A DNA stretch of 64,000 nt, taken from NCBI GenBank assembly GCA_946699065.1, contig CAMPDV010000367.1, positions 124,001 through 188,000 on the forward strand, given 5' to 3'. Position 1 is the first letter of the stretch. Every line of letters starts with the position of its first letter. The DNA comes from Loxodes magnus. Taxonomy: Eukaryota > Ciliophora > Karyorelictea > Loxodida > Loxodidae. The position numbers and the translations under genes are program-made. Below, piece by piece: positions 52,771 to 64,000 of the stretch. The notes below the pieces were generated by a model, which had not been told where the DNA came from, searched no databases, and saw only the letters and a list, made by a program, of their open reading frames with translations.

Positions 52771-55005
52771 CTTTTTCTCTTTTATTTTTTAAAGTCAGAA
52801 TACTCTTAATAGTTATAAATAAAAGACTGTTCATTGAAAAACTTAGAAGAGTTATTTATGTTAGATTAATACAACAAACTTAGTTCTCCTTCTAAAATTA
52901 AAATCTCTTGCTAATCTCTAAATTTGATGGTTAGAATTTTTTCTATTTTAAGAGTAAACTTCTAATAAGACTAAGCAAGACTGAGGCACTAATAGATAAT
53001 TTATTTCCTTAAGTTATATACTACCAAATAAGCTTCGAAGCAAATGTTTATAGTTCTTATAATGATTCTCTAATGATAGTCAATAATAAGGTATTATTAT
53101 AAAGAAGGTGCAATTAAATAAGGGAAATAGACTTGCTTAGGAAAATCAAATATCAGCAAGTTTATTATTAAAAAGCACTAAAACAGCTAAAAGAATCCAC
53201 TCTTTCTAAATTCTGAGTTTATGCATAGTTGGAAATCATTCTCAGCAGTTAGGTAATTCGCTTGCTTTTAATGACCTAATATAGCAAAAGATAATTATTG
53301 ATAATGTAACAGGTAAATAAATAAGCTAGTAGGTATGAATAATAGTTAAAGCAACGGAGATAAAGTAAATAAAAAGAAAGCCATTAAATAGGATATATAG
53401 CTGAAGATTCAATAATGCAAAAAGATTTTCTATTTCTAAATATCCTGAAACCATAACTACATTTTATTAATAGTATATCATATACTTTTCCATATATATC
53501 TCAAAGAAGTTACTATTTGGCATTCGATCTTATTGATAACATTAAACATCTATCAACGTGGTAAATTTAGAGATTATATGACTGAAAGCATATTCTACTG
53601 ATTTCATGTTATGCGTATAATTATTATTTCCATTAAAGAGTCATTTTAGAGTCGAACAGTATATAAAAGATGAACTAATAATCTAGAAAAATTAACTGGG
53701 ATAGCCTTAGCTAATTAAATAGCTTTTTCACTATTCTTCGTATTTTTAAATTTTACTTTTAGTAATAAATCTATTAGTGTCTAAAGGTAATAAATCATAT
53801 AGTAGGAGCTAAGGAATTTAAGGAGAATAAATGGAAAGAATATTGTTCTAGTGAAAGAAAAAAAAAGTTTTAGCATTTTTATGATAAACATTAAGTATCT
53901 CTAATTAATCTCCCTAACTCCTAAGGAATTTTTTCATCAATTGAAGTATAAACAGTAGGTAGCTTAAAAAAGAATATTATGAGATAAAAAAATTGAATAA
54001 GTTTTAGATATAAAAATGGAAAAAGAAGGCAATGATATTTGATAAAAAAAGATTAAATAAAGAATGTAATCATGTATAATGAAGCAAAAGGTATGATTAT
54101 GAAAAAAGGTTTTAAAATAAGACCATAAAAAGAGATTTAGTTTTTATTAAATTTTAAATGTCTGTGATTAAAAAATTTAGGAATATTGTTGTTAAAAAGT
54201 TGAAAATCCAGAATAAAGAAGCAATGCCAGGAGTTAAAGAAATTAATTTGTCTACGAGGTTCAAAAATTATTGAGCATTCATGTGATAAAATCAAGTTTA
54301 TATTAAAAGATTGTCTCTTAGTACTGCAATAAAAATTGCGATTGTAAGTTATCTTTAATAAAGCATGATAATTAAAACTTTATCATATTAAATAACAAGT
54401 AAATAAGCTTCTAAACTTGAGAAGAAAAAAGCGTGCTTGATTGATAGAAGTAACTAGTTTATCCTATCTTAAGTTATTTACTCATAATTAATAATACTTA
54501 GATTACAATAATAACTAACTTGGCTATTAAGGTATAATTAAACATTCTAAATTGCTATTGAAGCTTCTAAAATTATCTTTAGAAGGAAGGCTTTTAAACA
54601 ATCTTCAATTAAATCGTAAATTACCTTTATAATACCATTTGTATCGATCTTATTCCCATATCTTTAGAATGAAAACTAGATCTTATGTGTATAGTATTAT
54701 CGTTTAAAGCTATCAATTTATATTAATATAGTCATATAAGTTATTAAACTAATAAGACAGAAGCAAATTATTATAACCTAGCTATTAAAGAAAATTCATC
54801 AAAGGATGCTAAATCCCACTCTAAAATATCAACATAAAAGAAGGGAAATAAAGCTATAATAGTAGAGCTATCTGAAGGGATAATATAGTAGGCAGTTACT
54901 TATCTAGTTTCCCTAGCTTTTAAAGCGACATTTTATTTTTAAAGTCTCTATTTTTGCTTTCTTCATGTTTCATCTTTAAATTTTAATTCTTCATTTAATT
55001 TATAA
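52771..55005. other. long gap upstream of A5
   Basis: A+T-rich sequence with no supported gene, RNA gene or tandem array on either strand. The last 100 bp are the A5 5' flank (T-rich, ending tataaATG). Confidence 0.35.
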
Positions 55006-58000
55006 ATGTCTGACAACCAACTCAAGCTGTATCAAGATAAAACTTAGGAGATTAAAAATAAAAGTAACTGCTATATGTATAACAACACGATATGCGATCA
55101 GATTAAGAAGGAGTTAAGAAGTATTGAGCAAAAGGAAAAACAAGGAAATCTACATTATTCAAAGTATGGAAAAGATTAACTATAGCCTTCCAAAAATAAT
55201 GGCTAGCTATAGTAAATCATTGAGGAAGTAAATAACTAGTCTAGTTAAAGTATTACACATTCTCAAAAAAAGCTAAGCCTTTAAAAAAGAAAATTATTAG
55301 ACAGGGTGAAAAAAGTTAATCGAAGCGTGAGTTAGAAACTGAGTTAAAACCTCAAAACATTGTAATAAATAGAAGAGTTTACCCTTCAGGGGAAAAAATT
55401 TAACGATTTGCCTGATAAATCTCTAGTTTAAACTCCTTTAATTTAGAAAAATATCTCATTCGAACCTAAAGGTAGAATCAATTAAGCATAGAAGATTGTC
55501 AACAGGTCATTTGATAACTGCCCACAAACGGCTTTTCCAAGCATCATGAAACATTAGTAAAAGAATCTTTGGCTGCAAAATAATTATCAGTAAAATCTAA
55601 TTGATGAGATAATTGTAAAGTCAAAAACACAAAACAACGTTCCTTATATTCAAGATAAAGTAAGAAAGGAATAAGGAAGAACACATGAAGACAATTAAAA
55701 AGGCTAAAAAATCAGAGAGTATAATGACAGTCAATTTATAACAAAAGAAGTCTTGAAAGCCTTTACTTAAAATAATAAAAGTCTAACAGAGAATAATTCT
55801 CAACTAAACATCTAAATTGTCTAAGAAAACAAAAATATGAGAAACACAAGCCATACTTAATTAGGAGCTAGAAATGAAAATCAAGATATAATCATGAAAG
55901 TACTCAGTTAAAATACCTTAAATTTACAAACTTAGTTTCAACCTTAGATTGAATTAGTTGATCCTATTTTGCTAAGTGTAAAGTCAATCAAATCAAAAAG
56001 GCTTAACCAACTCAGTAATTAAAGCCTTTACCCTTAAAGAAAATAGTATAAGATAGAAAATACTGATAATTTTGGTTCTATAATTAAAACCTAGGAAAAA
56101 AAAGGACAAGCTTTAAATAACTAAGCAACTTGTCCAAGCCAAGCTTTTACAAGAGTACCTAATAAATAGTAGTGAGAAAAATCTGTGCAATTAAGTTTGA
56201 CAAATAGTATAATATAAAACAAATTAAAAAATAAAGGTAATTAAAGCAACTAGTCACCCTAAAAAATTATTCAAAATGTTGAGTAAACCAATGAATAATA
56301 GTAGAAGGAGACATTTAGTTCCTTAACAAGAAAAATAATAATAGATGGCTCAAGTGCCTTTAAAAATGTTGAAGAAACTAACTAATATTCTGCTAGCAAA
56401 ATTTAAAATGAGGGAGAAAAAAGCTAAAAAATATTTTTACATCCTGAGTCTAAATCATTTTAGTCACTTAAAAAGAGATACATAAAAAACTCGAGAAAAT
56501 AATTTCCTTTAACCATTGAAACAAAAGGACTGCAAGGAAAAGCTCAAAATATTTTAGAAAGTATAAATTAGGAAGCAAAATCAGCAGAAGTCTAATCACA
56601 ATCTCTAGATAGCAAAAACAAAAAAATTGAGGTAATTTAAGATGGTTTACAAGCATAAACTAATAACTAAAGTTTAAATAACTCTTTTACAAAAGAAGAA
56701 TAAAGTAGCGAAACAATAATTTTATCGCATCAGCAGCCATAAATTTAATAAGATGAAAGTAGTAAGTTTTAGCCTATTCTAAAAAAGAAATTTAAAAAGA
56801 AAACTTTAAAGATAAATTAAAATTTCTATAGCGGATATGGTTAATAAATAAGCTTTAATTTCACTCGCCAGTTTAAAGAGAACAAAAGTTGTGAAAAAAA
56901 CTTACTTGAAGAGCATAATTTAGAATCTGCATTAGATGAATAAAGTTAAATCTGTTTTAGTTCTTAAATTCAATCTCCTAAAGAAGAGTATAAAAGCAGT
57001 TTAGTTTAATAATAACCAGAATTAAATGAAAGGGAGGAATAGAAAGATTAAAAAACTGAAAACTAAGAATAAATTGAATCTTATAGCAAATAAAGCAATC
57101 TTTCTAGTGAAAAAGGAAATAATCAGCAAAAGCCAGTTCAGGAATCTTAATAATAGGTAAAAGAAGACGAAAATCTTTAAGAAAGCTCTGATAATTCATC
57201 TTTTACCAGAAACTTTAAAGAAATTATTTCTTTATCTAAGTAAAATACATCAATCTTTCAGTCTATATATAGTGATATGATAGTCATAAGTAAAGACTGA
57301 ATGCAAAAAGTTGTTAAACTTAACCTTTAATCTCTTAATGAGTAGCATCTTAACATCCAGCTCTGCTTAGAAAATCTTCCTTTTGAAATAAACGCTCAAA
57401 TATTTACAGCATAAACTGTTTAAGCTACCAATCTTATGGATTAATGTTGTGATGAAGATGTATGTGTACTAGAAGAAGAAAGAACCTTTACAGTAGTATA
57501 AATAGACTAAAAAGAAATTACAGTTTAGAATGAGATTGAATATGATTAAAAATAGCTAGACTAAGCCTAGTTCCTAATAAACGAAGTTAATATTTTCTTA
57601 GATAATCTAACGAAGTATTTTAGTATAATACCAACAAGACTTAAATATTTCTTAAAGCTCATATATGTGGAAAATAACTCCAAAGTTTATTACTTTTAAA
57701 TCTCTTTTTTTGAACAGTATAGAGTCAAAGATTTTTTAAAGAAACAAAATAACAAGTAAGTTTTCATTCAGATAAGCAGCAAAAATGCTTTTAGCCTTTT
57801 TTTTGTTTAAGACTACTTTAATAGAGAAATTAATTCTCGATGATCAAGAGAAACTAATTCTAAGCTTAAATTATACCCAAAAAGTTAATCATGTAGCCTT
57901 CGTGAGTCTGATTTAAATTTTGGTTTTGCAAATATTTATAATAGAGAATGTAAGCAAAAGCGAAATAAATGAGTTTTAGAAGTAGCTTTATTCTGGAAAA

Positions 58001-58208
58001 TATTAGAATATATCAGATGTAATTTTTTTAATTTTAGATCAACTATGACGGAATATCAGACCGTTTGTTTTCTTTAAAATGTCTCAACTTAATTTGCACT
58101 CGTTTCCCCAACCATCTTCGTAGTTTGCAAGTAAAACTAGACGGATTCTTAGAAAAGCTATACGATCATTTGTTAGAGAATGAATTTAAATAAACAGCAA
58201 ATAATTGA
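55006..58208 (+). CDS. family A member 5 (A5)
   Basis: Exons 55006-57755, 57772-58018 and 58038-58208 total 1056 codons ending AAT-TGA. It begins MSDNQLKLYQDKTQEIKNK, like A6 (MSDTYLKK). The polar N-terminal 740 residues carry islands shared with A4 (EFTLQGKKFND, KKTLKINQNFYSGYG, ELNEREEQ). The C-terminal domain (about 740-1050) has VISKDWMQKVVKLNLQSL, LPFEINAQIF, LINEVNIFLDNLTKYFS, FFEQYRVKDFLKKQNN, MLLAFFLFKTTLIEKLIL, FVSLIQILVLQIFIIEN and INYDGISDRLFSLKCLNL. A5 has SFFEQYR where every other copy has SPFEQYR or SPFEQLR, so a conserved Pro is lost. The frame is intact. A putative membrane protein follows 58 bp later on the same strand. Confidence 0.68.
57756..57771 (+). other. A5 intron 1 (16 nt)
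   Basis: The sequence gtaagttttcattcag, the shortest intron in the window and identical to that of A4. Not a multiple of three; removal is needed to keep the domain in frame. Confidence 0.85.
58019..58037 (+). other. A5 intron 2 (19 nt)
   Basis: The sequence gtaatttttttaattttag. Removal gives ISD-INYDGISDRLF, 247 nt after intron 1. Confidence 0.85.
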
Positions 58209-58266
58209 TTAATGTTTAGTGTTTTTAGACTTTAAATTTACCTAATATTCTTTCATTTAAATAGCA

Positions 58267-59022
58267 ATGCCAATTATCTTTGTAGACTTTATTTAATAAT
58301 CTAAATTTTCAATAGACAAAATACAACAATTCTTACTAAGAATATTGCAGAGTCTAAAAATTTCGTTTTTAATTGAATTAAAGTTAAACCGAAGTTTTCC
58401 TTTAATAAAAAAGTGTAAAATACTTGATTTTTTCTTTGATAAGTTCTTTAATTATCCTTAAGAACATATGATCATAATTCTTCTTACTATTTTAATCTTA
58501 TAAATTTATGCATTTTCTAGCGATCAAACATTTGGATTTAGCTTAAAAATAGCTATAATTTTATCTATCAAGCAGCTTCTAAATCAATTTATTACTGTTT
58601 ATACATTTTATCGATATAAGGAATTTTTCATTATAGACATTAAAAGTGAGAATAACTAGATTTTGGTTTAGATTTTATTTTAAAGAGCCATATTCTTTTT
58701 AACATTTAATTAGAAAGATAACTTTTTACAAATGCAATTTCATATGATTTGAGATAAAACCTCTAGCTGTATTACTTTGCTATTTGTAGCTATGCAAGCA
58801 AGTACAAATATAGCATAACGTTATATTGAACTAGTAAATGTCAATTCTTATTTAATCTTTACTAATTTAATTACTAGCAATCATCATTTTTTTGTAGTCT
58901 TGACTTTATTAATCTAGCCATCAATCTTTAAAATTAGAGATTTTCTTTTAAATTAGAAAGATAAATAAAGTCTCTTCAATTAATAAGATTTCCCAGCAAA
59001 ATATTCTAAATATCAGTGCTGA
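58267..59022 (+). CDS. putative multi-pass membrane protein, 251 residues
   Basis: The ATG at 58267 opens 251 codons to TGA 59020-59022, with one TGA inside (FHMIWDKTS). About five hydrophobic segments alternate with charged loops: HMIIILLTILILQIYAF, FSLKIAIILSIKQLLNQF, ILVQILFQRAIFFLTF, CITLLFVAMQASTNIA and HFFVVLTLLIQPSIF. Loops such as YRYKEFFIIDIKSENNQ and LLNQKDKQSLFNQQDF look like real turns. No family is recognised. The ATG is 58 bp after the A5 stop, so either a closely spaced neighbour or, if the A5 TGA is spliced out or read through, an extension of A5. Confidence 0.42.
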
Positions 59023-61089
59023 ATATGCTGATTAAAATGCCTTCTAAATAACTTAGAAGGATTAAATAATAGATATATTAAGATAGCTTATATTAGCTTA
59101 AATAGATAGCCTTTTATCGAAAAGAAAGGTAATTTATTTTCATAATATATCTAAATATTTATATAACACAGAACTTCATTTTTGGTATTTATTCTCCATT
59201 TCCCTGTCTGTCTACTATTAGTTTAAGTCTAAATTATTTTTATTCACTTAGCTAGATAAACATTAGAATAGATATCCTTCTTTCACCAATTTAACTTCAT
59301 TAAAAAAAATTAGACTTTTAACTAGAAAATAGTTGAAGAGAAGATAAATTCCTAAGGTATGCTTAATATGATATTTATATTGCTCAAACGAACTTTAACG
59401 AACATCTATACGAAGATTTGTATAAATTAAGGTATATAATTATCCCTTATTTTATAATGGATATACAATGAAATAAGCAATTATGCTATCTAAAAAAGAA
59501 GTAGCTTCCTCATTTACCACTATTTTCGAAAAATATTGGTATTCTTGTACAACTTCTTAAACCTAATTAAGTTTAATACTTTAATGATTATTTTAGTTCT
59601 TACTTAGCAATTTAACGTGTAAAAACTGACTAAGCTTAGAAAGAGCTAAAGTATTATAGATTTGTTTGCTTATAGCAGAACAATATTTATAAATCCTATT
59701 AGCTTTATTAATGCATCTAGTTCTTTTTAATTATTTACAGTTTATTTATTAAAAACTAATAATAACCTTCTAAGACTAGATTTAACTATTTCACTTATAT
59801 TTAATTCTATTAACACTCTTATAGTCTAAATTGCATAGCATTTGTATACAACATATCCTAATTTAGTATGACTGATGTGAAAATCTCTTGCTAATTACTC
59901 AATTGACCTAAGTAACCTAAAAAAGGCAATTAGTCCTAATTTCATCTTCTTTATTTAAGTTTCAAACTCTTCTAATTTCTCTTCTTAGATAGTCCTTTTA
60001 CCTTTATCTCTTTAGCTTATCTACTGTTTCTTCTTTTTAGCTTTTTTATTTAAAATTAAATAACAATTAGAAATCTCGCGTTTGACTACGAAATTCTTCT
60101 AAGATCTTAGCGAGCAAAGAAATATTAGTAGTTTATAAAAGTTAAAAATAGAAAGTTTATCTTTCGTTTAATGATACTCATAGTTTGGAGATTTGAATGA
60201 AGTATCTTCACTTTTTTCTAAAAGTAGTACTAAGGTTGTTAACTAAATACCATATCAGTGTATTTTAAGCTAACTTCCTATCTAAGATCTAACAATTTTT
60301 TAAAAATAAATAGGAAGAAATCCAAATTTAGCGAACTAAATAAGGTTTCCTCCTTAGATTTTATTTAGAGAAACGGAATTCCAAAACTACTATTTATGAA
60401 AGCAATTCTTTTATATCCTAAAGGGATTTCTTAGCTCAAGATTAGAAGGAATTAGACTCTGAAAATAATTTAGAGGACTATTAGAACTAGATTGAATATT
60501 TAAAACCTCTTTTCATAGAAAAGAAAGAATAGAATTAGAAATGTCAGTTATCATTGATAGCATTTCTAACGCAAAACTTATATAAGAAGTCAAATTGAAA
60601 GCAAATACGTAAGAATTTTATTATTTGCTATATCAAAAAAATTTAATTAGCATTAATTAGCTAACGAAAAAAAGACTAATATAACCTTAAATCTAGCAAA
60701 CCATTCAGTTAGTATATGTAAAAGAATAGAAAGTAGAAAGAGAAGCAGCTATTTTATATAATTGACATATCTTTAAATGATTAAGTTCTATTCTTTAAGA
60801 GTTGGTAGTTGTTCTTTGATGCTTTAAAAGAATTTTGTTTCAAATGTTGAGAAATCTTAAACAAGTTTCAAGGATAACTTTTCGAAAAATATTTTAACTC
60901 AGAACAGACTTAAACTTAGTTGCAAGGTTATTCAAACACACGGAAAACTCTCCTACAACTATCTTGATAAATGCTTTGATATAAAATAAGGTGATTAGAA
61001 AAAATTAAGTTATTTTGGTAAGGACTCATAGTAAATGTACTGCTTATTTGATTTTAAAAAGAAGCATAGAAGAAGGAATATTTGATTAA
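59023..61089. other. gap upstream of kinase remnant, with coding-like fragments
   Basis: No gene can be delimited. From about 60430 on there are fragments that read as protein but in changing frames: LDSENNLEDYQNQIEYLKP near 60450, and VIQTHGKLSYNYLDKCFDI near 60920. They probably belong to the same broken gene as the kinase remnant. Nothing is seen at 59023-60400. Confidence 0.35.
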
Positions 61090-62030
61090 TAAGGATAGAT
61101 ATGAAGAGTAGAAATATTTAACAAAGACAGATTTCTAATGCAAACATTAGAAGAACATAGGAAATAGACTAAAGAGCTCCAAATAGATTTAAAGGATTAA
61201 AAGTTAGTACAGCAAATAGAAATTTACGATTCTTATTTTATAAAGAATTTGCATAAGAATATAGATACAAAAGCAAACATCATAATAGCAATAGAATAAG
61301 AGAAGGAAATTATAAATAGGCTTCTTAAAAGTAAGGGAAAGACATTTTTCTTGTATGATAGTAGATTACCTGCTAAGTGTTGAATTTGAATTGTCTTAAT
61401 TAGTCATTTTGAATTATAGCCGGAAAAAAATCCTAATAACATATACAAAGCAACTTCCAATAATAGTTAATGAAATTATAAAGAATTTAAATATATGCTC
61501 AAAATCAAACATTTAAGAGTAGTTTAAATATTAGGAGATGCTATAGATAATTTCAACTAGAGAAATCTATAACCTTCGCTATCTAATACAATATTGCTAT
61601 AAAGGAAAGTTTATATAATGTAATGCCTTCAATTATTTGTTTAAATGATTAAAGGGGAGCTTTAGCAAGAGTTTTTAATAGGTTAGAAATTCTGAACAAA
61701 TAGCTAAAGGATTGTAATTAGATCGCAAAAAATTCATAATTCATAGAGATTTAAAATCTCCAAACATTCCGCTAGATAAAATGATTTCCCCCAATCGCTG
61801 ATTATGGTTTAAGCAAAATAAGCAAGCATTTCATAAGTATTATATGTTAAGGGATTAATTATGAGCATAACTTTGGCATATTTAATAATAAGCAAGAAAG
61901 AACGTGATACTTGGATTCTAGTTTATGTCGCAACAGAGATATTCACTTAAGAATCATATACCATAATTAAAGCTGATCAATTAAAAATAAAACAATATGT
62001 ATTTAGTTGTAGAGTAAGAGGCTGACTTTT
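61090..62030 (+). pseudogene. degenerate protein kinase (TKL/Raf-like) remnant
   Basis: Kinase motifs appear in order but not in one frame. First comes a coiled stretch (MQTLEEHRKQTKELQIDLKD). Then an N-lobe piece, EFKYMLKIKHLRVVQILGD, like the E-I-x-x-L-x-K-x-x-H-P-N-I-V-x-x-x-G region. Then AKGLQ... FIIHRDLKSPNI, the catalytic loop with HRD and N intact (61742 on). After a frame change comes IADYGLSKISKHF (DYG in place of DFG), then LVYVATEIFTQESYTI, the activation-segment end with ATE where APE is usual. The HRDLKSPN form is typical of TKL/Raf-like serine-threonine kinases. The glycine loop and VAIK lysine were not found. The frame breaks, the altered DFG and APE and the missing N-lobe elements indicate a dead copy, unless several short introns have been missed. 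Confidence 0.6.
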
Positions 62031-64000
62031 CAGAACTATTAAACTAAATAAGAAATTAACTTTTTAACAGAAAGCTTTGATGAAAGTGAAAGAGAGCTTA
62101 TAATCAAATTTGTTGAGAAACCATAGAATATTAGTTTTTATATCTCTTCTTCTAACTCTTCAAAAGAATAAGAACCAGATAAAGTGATATTCAGGAATTA
62201 TCGTTTTCTGTAAATCCTAGTAAATAATCTTTCTTAATACTATCAGCTTTTGTTTAAAAATCTTTGTAAAACAGCAGCCAAAATGAATGAAGCTCCCTTT
62301 ATTTTACAGTGACTATATTTATCTATCAGGATAAAGACAATATGGAATAAGCATAAAAGTGTATTGAAAATTGAAGAAAAAATTTAAAAAGATAAAGAAC
62401 GTAATAGCTTCATCCAAGAAATGGATATAGAATGATATAAAAATTCAGTAAATGGGATAGAAAAAAAATTATAAAACTTATTAAATCATGATAGTAAGCA
62501 AGACTAGACAAAAAGTGTATATGATGCAGCTAAAGATATATTCAAAAAGTATTGAGATTTCATTTAAAGTATAAAACAGCCTAGGCTGTATATATGAGCT
62601 AGAAAAACTTTTGATTCTCAAAGGATTAGATAACTATTATTCATAAAAGTCTATAATATTAATTGATTTAAATACAGAAGTCTGAAAACATTTTTAGAAT
62701 AAATTTCTTTGGATCTTCAGTAATGGTAACAAAAGTTGATCATGATATTATATATTTGTGCTTAGTTTAAAAAATTTTATAGACTGAAATGGAATGATGG
62801 AGAGTAATTTAGAAGAAATTAAACTTAAAACAATTATTTAGGTGAATAAATCCCCAAAATCCTATATATCGAATAAAAGTTTGAATTAAAGATGAAGTAT
62901 AAAAAAAAAATCTTTGATATAGTTAAAAGAATGTAAAGAACATGAGTTTATTAAAGAAATTACTAAGAAAAAAGCTAAAATTTAAAAAAGAAATAGCCCA
63001 TTTAATCAAATCAAAATCTAGTAAAGTTCCTCTTTTTAACTAATAATTGCTTGAAAGCCTTTAAATTATTCTATTTTAAATAAAAAAATTAACTTTTTTC
63101 CCTCTTAATGCAAAAATATCTCAAATCTTTTTTTACAAAAATTAAATTAAAACTTTCCAAATGTACTATATATAGGGTAGCAAACTGTAATTCTTATAAG
63201 TCAGAAATTAAGTTTAAAATTAGATACTTAAATTTTAAAAAAAATGCGAAAAAGGAGCTTCAAATAATTTTATAATGGTTAAAGATTTAGAAAGTAATTC
63301 CTTTTACAATTATAAAACCCAGATCGAAAAAGTTATGCTCTTCATAAAATTATTTTAAAGTGAATAAATTAAAAGTTATGTAGTCTTAAATTAAAGTTGT
63401 CTCTCACATATTTACATTAAGATTGAATCTTTATCTTGATAAGTGACAACTATCTTAATAAGAAAAATATAAAGTAGAACGAATGTAAAAAGTATAATAG
63501 CACTATATTTTAAATTATTCATATTACCAATAACTTTGATATAGATAAGTCAAATAATTTAAGTCTTTATTTGTATAGAGATAACTTCTCACTTTTTCAG
63601 CCTTAAATTTCGAGGTTAAATACAGAAGCTGAACAAAATCCTGAAAATTTAGCAAAAATATTACTAATAATAGATAAAATATAGTTAAATTATAATTAAG
63701 AAATAAAGCTTTAGTAATACTTAGCCTTTAGTATAAAAGCTAATTAATTTTAGATTTGAAGGAATTGTAATTTTTAGTTTTAAAAATTGTTTCAATCAAT
63801 TATAGCGTTAAAAAGCTTTTTATAGAACAACTTAAAATACTTTTAGATTACTAGCACTTTACTTATTGCATCTATTAATTTTAATCTATGATGCTTAGTA
63901 TTGGCCTCAATATCCTGTATATATTTTGATTTTTAGATTCAATCAATACTCTTTGATGGCTAATCAACTCTTATATAATTCAATTTTATATAATTATACT
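62031..64000. other. A+T-rich end of window, no gene called
   Basis: The first few hundred bases continue the kinase frame with some protein-like runs (FIQEMDIEWYKNSVNGIEKK near 62400) but no motif. From about 62900 the sequence is extremely A+T-rich with no feature I can support. No telomere-like repeat is present. Confidence 0.35.

Noticed and set aside
1..64000. Bacterial-type features (operons, Shine-Dalgarno sites, CRISPR, insertion sequences)
   Set aside because: The window is eukaryotic: spliceosomal introns, pol III-type tRNA genes with T-run terminators and ciliate codon use. No transposase, terminal inverted repeats or CRISPR-like array was seen.

Overview
The window is about three-quarters A+T and comes from a ciliate nuclear genome with a reassigned genetic code. 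Standard-code translation gives only short scraps. When TAA and TAG are read as glutamine and TGA as tryptophan, long proteins with recognisable domains appear: Kelch repeats, RING-type zinc fingers, a periplasmic-binding receptor and kinase motifs. TGA also seems to be the terminator at several gene ends. This combination (UAR = Gln, UGA = Trp or stop) is the code described for karyorelict ciliates (NCBI table 27), and it is close to the Condylostoma code (table 28). Introns are 16-20 nt, which also fits the heterotrich/karyorelict side of the ciliates. I cannot name the genus.

Layout. 1-3285: no gene called. 3286-8151 (+): a large receptor with a signal peptide, a type-1 periplasmic-binding ectodomain, about ten membrane helices and a long cytosolic tail. 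8067-8669 (-): a small unknown ORF. 9143-11356 (+): a Cys/His-rich RING/RBR-like protein. 12428-14008 (+): a Kelch protein. 16396-16986 (+): an unknown protein. From 17.4 kb to 58.2 kb the window is dominated by six copies of one gene family, called family A here: A1 17440-20448 (+), A2 25954-29230 (+, frameshifted), A6 32525-35451 (-), A3 40016-43121 (+), A4 45496-48939 (+) and A5 55006-58208 (+). Between them lie a tRNA-Ala (21833-21905), two identical tRNA-His genes in opposite orientation (36658-36730 - and 44204-44276 +) and several unrecognised, partly membrane-associated ORFs. A degenerate protein kinase gene lies at about 61.1-62.0 kb. The rest has no gene I can support.

Family A is the striking feature. 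Each member has a long, polar, Lys/Gln/Ser-rich N-terminal part, poorly conserved apart from a short starting coil. It is followed by a conserved helical C-terminal domain of roughly 320 residues. Two introns sit at fixed positions in all six copies, with a middle exon of exactly 247 nt each time. The order of motifs in the C-terminal domain is reminiscent of RasGAP/IQGAP GAP domains, but this is a remote inference. A4 and A5 are nearly identical over the last kilobase and diverged upstream, which suggests gene conversion or partial recent duplication. Two family members (A6 and A4) each lie about 1.2 kb downstream of a tRNA-His gene, which suggests an inverted duplication of a tRNA-plus-gene unit.

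Limits: because no codon is an unconditional stop, every frame is open. ORF ends, starts of unrecognised genes and gene-free calls are therefore soft. Splicing was inferred by comparing paralogues, and all translation was done by eye.
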